A DNA stretch of 64,000 nucleotides from Ornithinibacillus salinisoli. Its GTDB lineage: Bacteria; Bacillota; Bacilli; Bacillales; Amphibacillaceae. The first letter of the stretch is position 1, and each line of letters starts with the position of its first letter. A model generated the notes under the pieces. It searched no databases and was not told the origin of the DNA. It was given only the letters and a program-made list of their open reading frames with translations. Both the position numbers and the translations under genes were made by a program. Positions 60,106-64,000 of this stretch are shown here, in pieces. The stretch is from assembly GCF_042682545.1 (NCBI RefSeq), contig NZ_JBHUHQ010000021.1, one strand, 5' to 3'.

Positions 60106-61431
60106 TTACAATTCTCTAACAACAATACGAACTCCTTCTACTTTTACAATTTTTATCGATTTATTTTCTGCGATAAAACTACCTTCTGATACTACGTCGA
60201 TTCGTTCATCATCAAAAATTGCCTTACCAGCTGGCCGTAAAGGGCTCACTGTCACACCCTCTAGACCTATAAGGTCTAAACGATTTTCCTTTGAAACATA
60301 ACCAAGTTCCGTTGTTGTTCTATCTTTTAAAATGATATGCCGGAAAACTCCTTTATCCATTCCAATACGACGTATTAAGATTGCCGAAGCGATAATCGCA
60401 ACAAGAAAAGCAATTCCGATACTCATTGTCATATGCCCAATGTCAGCACCTGCCATCAACAAGGAACCAACCATAGAACCTATACCTAACAACCCTAAGA
60501 TACCACCTGGAACAAAGAATTCGGCAACAATTAATCCAATTCCTAATATGAGTAAGATGATCGCTTCCATTCCTGCCAACCCTGCCACAAAATGACCGTA
60601 GAAAAATAGCAGTAAAGATACTAATCCCATTGTACCAGGAACTCCAAATCCTGGCGAATATATCTCTACGATTAGACCTAAGCTAGCTAAAGATAATAGA
60701 ATCGGAACAACTACCGGGCTAGTTACAAACCTTGCAACCTCTTCCGCAAAAGTAGGTTCTGATTCAACCACATTAGCGTCAGACAAACCAAGTTTATGTA
60801 ATAATTCCGTTCTATGAGATACTATTCCTTGTGCATATTCAACCTCTACTGCTTCATTAGGGCTTAATGTTAGAAAGGCTCCTTCTGGTGCATCGTATTC
60901 CGGAAGATCAATCGTTTCATCCGCCATCGCCTGTGCATATAGTGGATCTCTACCTTTGGATTCTGCTGCACCCGTCATCGCCTTTAGCCAAGCAGATTGT
61001 GCTTTTTTATCTGCAGCATTACCATCTTGTGTGATTATACCACTTGCTCCCATTGTCGCCTGAGGATTCATATAAATATTGTCCGTATTTAGAGCGATAT
61101 AGGAACCTGCGGAAAGGGCTCTAGAAGTTATATAAGAAGTTGTCGGAATCTCTAAGTCTTGTAGCATTTTACCTATACTTTCGGCAGCATCTACCCGACC
61201 TCCAGGAGTATCAATCTCAAATATGATATGATCGGCTCCCTCTTCCACTGCTTCCTTGGTCATTCTAGACATGAATGCCTCTAATCCACGCTCAACATCA
61301 TTTTCGATAGGGATTATGTATACCAATTTCCCTTCACCATCTGCTTTTAAAGTTGAACTGTCATTTAAATAAATAAAACTTAAAAAAACAATTATCGTAA
61401 TTATGTAAGTGACAGACTTTTTAGCTAGCAA
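60106..61431 (-). CDS. yqeZ: Long NfeD-type membrane protease (YqeZ)
   Basis: 441 residues: signal or anchor helix, ClpP-class serine protease domain with EIDTPGGRVDAA (~65), ALSAGSYIAL (catalytic Ser, ~100) and MNPQATMGASGI, Lys region in ADKKAQSAWLKAM, then four membrane helices and an OB-fold at the end (GLEGVTVSPLRPAGKAIFDDERIDVV). It works with FloA. Start TTG 61431 has GGGAGGTG seven bases upstream. Confidence 0.92.
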   Translation of the reverse strand: MLAKKSVTYIITIIVFLSFIYLNDSSTLKADGEGKLVYIIPIENDVERGLEAFMSRMTKEAVEEGADHIIFEIDTPGGRVDAAESIGKMLQDLEIPTTSYITSRALSAGSYIALNTDNIYMNPQATMGASGIITQDGNAADKKAQSAWLKAMTGAAESKGRDPLYAQAMADETIDLPEYDAPEGAFLTLSPNEAVEVEYAQGIVSHRTELLHKLGLSDANVVESEPTFAEEVARFVTSPVVVPILLSLASLGLIVEIYSPGFGVPGTMGLVSLLLFFYGHFVAGLAGMEAIILLILGIGLIVAEFFVPGGILGLLGIGSMVGSLLMAGADIGHMTMSIGIAFLVAIIASAILIRRIGMDKGVFRHIILKDRTTTELGYVSKENRLDLIGLEGVTVSPLRPAGKAIFDDERIDVVSEGSFIAENKSIKIVKVEGVRIVVREL

Positions 61432-61564
61432 TTATGTTCACCTCCCCTTCGTCAATAGTATATACGAATAACTGTATATTTACGTTTCATTTTTCTTTAA
61501 AATTCACTATAAATTGTAACATAACAATTCCTAGGAAGATATTTTTAACTTATCCTCTCTCATC

Positions 61565-61697
61565 GTTTGTTGCAATTTAATATAAGCTTCGACATACGTT
61601 CCGTTCCTCTACACTTACCGTATGGGAGCGAAAAATCAGGGCACATCTAAGTGTGGGGCTTATTACTTTTAATTGTTGGGGATCTATCGGAACGGAA
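61565..61697 (+). repeat. Dispersed repeat, copy 2, with inverted arms
   Basis: Begins GTTTGTTGCAATTTA, then CGACATA at 61590, as at 50254. TTCCGTTCC (61599-61607) and GGAACGGAA (61689-61697) are inverted arms 81 bases apart. Confidence 0.55.
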
Positions 61698-61750
61698 ATG
61701 GAGTAGATCATAAGATTCACCCTATTTTTGGTATGTATCCCATCATATAA

Positions 61751-61780
61751 AAAATCCTTGTCAATATGACAAGGATTTTT
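61751..61780 (-). terminator. Terminator of yqeY
   Basis: AAAATCCTTGTCA / TGACAAGGATTTT around ATA, T-rich on both sides. Confidence 0.85.
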
Positions 61781-61796
61781 ATGTTTTTTTGGGTAT

Positions 61797-62243
61797 TTAA
61801 TTTAGATGCTTTAAAACTAGTTTATTCACTATAGCGCCATCTGCTTTACCTTTAACTTTCGGCATAATTGCGCTCATCACTTTACCCATATCTGATTTTG
61901 AAGATGCACCAGTTTCCTGAATCGTTTCTTGAACAATTGCCTCTAACTCTTCTTCTGAAAGTTGTTTCGGCATGTATTCTTGTAAAACATTGATTTCCGT
62001 TTCAAGTTTCTCAACGAGATCATCGCGTCCTGCTGATTTAAATTCTTGGAGGGAATCTTTTCTTTGTTTTAATTCTCTTGATAAAACCGTCAATTCTTCG
62101 TCATCAGAAAGATCACTTTTACCAAGCTTAATCGATTCATTCTGTAATGAAGCTTTTACCATGCGAATAACACTAAGAGAATCTTTGTCTTTATTCTTCA
62201 TTGCTTGCTTCATTTCATTGTTGAGTTGTGTTAATAGTGACAT
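61797..62243 (-). CDS. yqeY: GatB/YqeY domain protein
   Basis: 148 residues, GatB/YqeY fold: LLTQLNNEMKQAMKNKDKDSLSVIRMVKASLQNESIK at the start and SDMGKVMSAIMPKVKGKADG near the end. It resembles the tRNA-binding tail of GatB; function unsure, probably tRNA or amidotransferase related. ATG 62243 has AAGGTG upstream; the rpsU stop is 14 bases away, one operon. Confidence 0.92.
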   Translation of the reverse strand: MSLLTQLNNEMKQAMKNKDKDSLSVIRMVKASLQNESIKLGKSDLSDDEELTVLSRELKQRKDSLQEFKSAGRDDLVEKLETEINVLQEYMPKQLSEEELEAIVQETIQETGASSKSDMGKVMSAIMPKVKGKADGAIVNKLVLKHLN

Positions 62244-62257
62244 TCATTGCACCTTCT

Positions 62258-62434
62258 TTAGAATTTACGCTTTCTAGCAGCTTCAGATTTCTTTTTACGA
62301 CGAACGCTAGGTTTTTCATAGTGTTCACGCTTACGATATTCTTGTAGTGTACCACTTTTTGACACACTACGCTTAAAGCGACGAAGAGCATCCTCAAGAG
62401 ACTCGTTTTTACGAACGCGAGTTGTATTTGACAT
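62258..62434 (-). CDS. rpsU: Ribosomal protein S21
   Basis: 58 residues, MSNTTRVRKNESLEDALRRF then KRSVSKSGTLQEYRKREHYE and KPSVRRKKKSEAARKRKF. ATG 62434 with GGAGGG upstream; the longer reading is not needed. Co-directional with yqeY, the usual order. Confidence 0.95.
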   Translation of the reverse strand: MSNTTRVRKNESLEDALRRFKRSVSKSGTLQEYRKREHYEKPSVRRKKKSEAARKRKF

Positions 62435-62473
62435 GCTAATTTCCCTCCCTCCGAAGCATAAAACAGTTTGTAC

Positions 62474-62498
62474 AGGCATATGTAACAATCATATGCCT
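62474..62498 (+). terminator. Hairpin with plus-strand T-run upstream of rpsU
   Basis: AGGCATATG / CATATGCCT with TTTTTTTATT on the plus strand, although no plus-strand gene ends here. Confidence 0.45.
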
Positions 62499-62569
62499 TT
62501 TTTTATTATAATATATACACAATTATTGTCAACTGATTATTTCATAAAAGTCATCATATTAGAGTAATA

Positions 62570-63241
62570 TTAGTAATCAGATGTCCCTTTATTTCCTTTA
62601 ACAATATCAATTCCGGCACTTGCACCAATGCGTGTTGCTCCTGCTTCAATCATTGCATTTGTAGATTCTAAATCACGAACTCCACCTGAAGCTTTAACAC
62701 CCATATCAGGCCCAACAGTTTTACGCATTAAAGCAATATCTTCAATAGTTGCTCCACCACCTGAGAATCCGGTTGATGTCTTCACAAAATCAGCACCTGC
62801 TTCTTTAGCCAATTTACAAGCACGAACTTTTTCATCCTCAGATAACAATGATGTTTCTATAATTACTTTCGTTAAAGCTTTTCCTTTTGCAGCATCTACC
62901 ACAGCTTTAATATCTTCTTTAACAAAGTCATCATTATTTGATTTCAATTCTCCAACATTAATAACCATATCTACTTCTGTAGCGCCCTCATCAATTACTT
63001 GTTTCGTTTCAAAAACTTTCGTTGAAGTGGTTGTAGCACCTAAAGGAAATCCAATTACCGTACAAACTTTAACATTTGTATCCTTCAGACGATCGTAGCA
63101 GTAGGATACCCAGTGGGGATTTACACAAACTGATGCAAATTCATATTCTTTTGCTTCTTCCACGATTTGAGATATCTTTTCTTTTGGTGTGTCAGGTTTT
63201 AACTGTGTGTGATCTATATATTTTGCAAGATCCATATTCAT
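62570..63241 (-). CDS. deoC: Deoxyribose-phosphate aldolase
   Basis: 223 residues, class I aldolase TIM barrel: DHTQLKPDT (~10), CTVIGFPLGATTTSTKVFET (~58), EVDMVINVGELKSN (~88), Schiff-base Lys region TKVIIETSLLSEDE and GADFVKTSTGF (~150). It splits deoxyribose-5-phosphate in nucleoside breakdown. It sits where B. subtilis has yqeW, between rpsU and mtaB. ATG 63241 has AAAGGAAG seven bases ahead. Confidence 0.95.
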   Translation of the reverse strand: MNMDLAKYIDHTQLKPDTPKEKISQIVEEAKEYEFASVCVNPHWVSYCYDRLKDTNVKVCTVIGFPLGATTTSTKVFETKQVIDEGATEVDMVINVGELKSNNDDFVKEDIKAVVDAAKGKALTKVIIETSLLSEDEKVRACKLAKEAGADFVKTSTGFSGGGATIEDIALMRKTVGPDMGVKASGGVRDLESTNAMIEAGATRIGASAGIDIVKGNKGTSDY

Positions 63242-63327
63242 GATATTCTTCCTTTCCATGTGTTGTACGTACCTCTAGAATATCATAGCATGTCTAATTA
63301 TAAAAATCTAATTAAATATAATAAAAA

Positions 63328-63349
63328 CCTAGTCAATAATCTGACTAGG
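63328..63349 (-). terminator. Terminator of mtaB
   Basis: CCTAGTCA / TGACTAGG with ATAATC loop, TTTTTATT on the minus strand; stem overlaps the stop codon. Confidence 0.8.
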
Positions 63350-64000
63350 CATTTGCTTTTATAAGAGAATGTGTGGCATGATCCATTATTCTAACAAATG
63401 TACCTTCATTTAATGGATAACCTGATTTATTTATTTTCACTCGAACAATTTTACCAATCATATCTGGCGTGCCTGTAAATTGTACTTTCAAGTAATTATC
63501 TGTATATCCAACAAGCAAATTAAGATTGTCTTGATCTTGGACGTTTTCTTCTGGAATGACTTCAAGCACTTCGTCTTCATAGTTAGAGGCATATTCTTTT
63601 GCCAACTGATTTGAAAGATCAATTAGTTGATGAACACGCTCGTTTTTAACATCCTCTTCCACCTGGTTTTCCATCCGAGCAGCCGGGGTCCCAGTTCGTC
63701 TTGAAAATGGAAATACGTGAAGTTCAGCATAACCGACTTTTTTAACAAAATTGTATGTTTCCATAAACTCTTCCTCTGTTTCACCTGGAAAACCAACAAT
63801 AACGTCTGAAGTAATTGCTAAATCAGGTAATGCTTTTTTGATTTTTTCTACCTTTTCAAAGTAATATGCAGACGTATATTTCCTTCTCATTCTATCTAGT
63901 ACGGAATCAGAACCAGATTGTAACGGGATATGCAAATGACGAACAATTTTTTCAGATCGGTCAAGCACTTCAATAACCTCATCGGTAATCTGACTTGCTT
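63345..64000 (-). CDS. mtaB: tRNA t6A37 methylthiotransferase MtaB, 5' end beyond window
   Basis: The visible C-terminal ~218 residues belong to a radical-SAM methylthiotransferase: VRHLHIPLQSGSDSVLDRMRRKYT, TSDVIVGFPGETEEEFMETYNFV, HVFPFSRRTGTPAARM and a TRAM domain (YLKVQFTGTPDMIGKIVRVKINK). It converts t6A37 to ms2t6A in tRNA-Lys. Reading frame is open to the right edge (ASQITDEVIEVLDRSE), so the N-terminal and radical-SAM CxxxCxxC parts lie outside. Confidence 0.93.
   Translation of the reverse strand, partial: ASQITDEVIEVLDRSEKIVRHLHIPLQSGSDSVLDRMRRKYTSAYYFEKVEKIKKALPDLAITSDVIVGFPGETEEEFMETYNFVKKVGYAELHVFPFSRRTGTPAARMENQVEEDVKNERVHQLIDLSNQLAKEYASNYEDEVLEVIPEENVQDQDNLNLLVGYTDNYLKVQFTGTPDMIGKIVRVKINKSGYPLNEGTFVRIMDHATHSLIKANA

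Larger units (their letters stand above)
61432..61796. other. Intergenic region with dispersed repeat
   Basis: About 365 bases, no gene; carries the second dispersed-repeat copy (61565-61697) and the yqeY terminator. Confidence 0.6.

Noticed and set aside
62628..63098. 156-codon plus-strand frame over deoC
   Set aside because: Mirror of a highly conserved enzyme gene; serine/alanine/proline-rich composition is typical of antisense frames.
1..64000. CRISPR array or transposase-bearing insertion sequence
   Set aside because: No regularly spaced short repeats with unique spacers and no transposase-like protein were found; the only tandem repeat is the tRNA-Phe unit.

Overview
The window looks like a chromosome segment of a low-G+C, endospore-forming Bacillaceae bacterium. 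Gene order and protein sequences fit the Oceanobacillus/Virgibacillus/Gracilibacillus side of the family, but the genus is inference. From about 7.9 kb rightwards the genes follow the Bacillus subtilis order comG - yqg - yqf - yqe closely (comGCDEFG, yqgY, yqgX, yqgW, yqgS, glcK, yqgQ, gluP, yqgN, rpmG, phoU, pbpA, yqgE, sodA, nfo, cshB, yqfO, trmK, cccA, sigA, dnaG, yqfL, ccpN, glyS, glyQ, recO, yqzL, era, dgkA, ybeY, yqfF, phoH, yqfDCBA, yqeZ, yqeY, rpsU, mtaB). Some familiar members are absent from their usual places: cdd, yqxD, ispG/ispH, zur and pst genes.

Bases 1-7,880 are one end of a prophage. A minus-strand early module of tightly packed, often ATGA-overlapping genes encodes an SNF2-like helicase, a DUF1351 protein, a VRR-NUC nuclease, a PD-(D/E)XK nuclease cut by the window edge, and several very small proteins. 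It faces a plus-strand lysogeny module (CI-like repressor, second HTH protein, large serine integrase) across an operator-rich divergent region. The integrase gene ends about 20 bp before the host junction. The prophage has cut comGC, the major competence pseudopilin gene, inside its prepilin signal; the rest of comGC and all of comGD-GG follow. A LexA-type box lies just upstream of the integrase gene.

Bases 9.7-16.8 kb mix conserved small genes (DUF2626, MBL hydrolase, DUF2759) with an accessory patch: two small unknown genes, a CGNR-type regulator divergent from an arginase-family gene across a long nested palindrome, a membrane protein, two GNAT acetyltransferases, a GNAT gene relic and another decayed fragment. 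Bases 16.8-31.4 kb are mostly core: LTA-synthase-family protein, glucokinase, an orphan GerA/SpoVAF-like germination protein, rhomboid protease, 5-formyl-THF cyclo-ligase, L33, PhoU, PBP2, MFS protein and Mn/Fe superoxide dismutase.

Bases 31.6-32.7 kb hold a minus-strand tRNA operon (Asn, Met, His, Ile2, Ser, Phe). Between Ser and Phe lies a tandem 151-bp duplication carrying two decayed tRNA-Phe copies. Bases 33-61.4 kb encode phosphate transport, DNA repair, RNA helicase, tRNA methylation, replication/transcription initiation (dnaG-sigA), central-carbon regulators (ccpN-yqfL), T-box-controlled glycyl-tRNA synthetase, RecO/Era, membrane remodelling and flotillin/NfeD genes, nearly all on the minus strand. 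Two non-coding gaps (50.2-50.7 and 61.5-61.75 kb) carry dispersed repeats. The window closes with yqeY, rpsU, deoC and a 5'-truncated mtaB.
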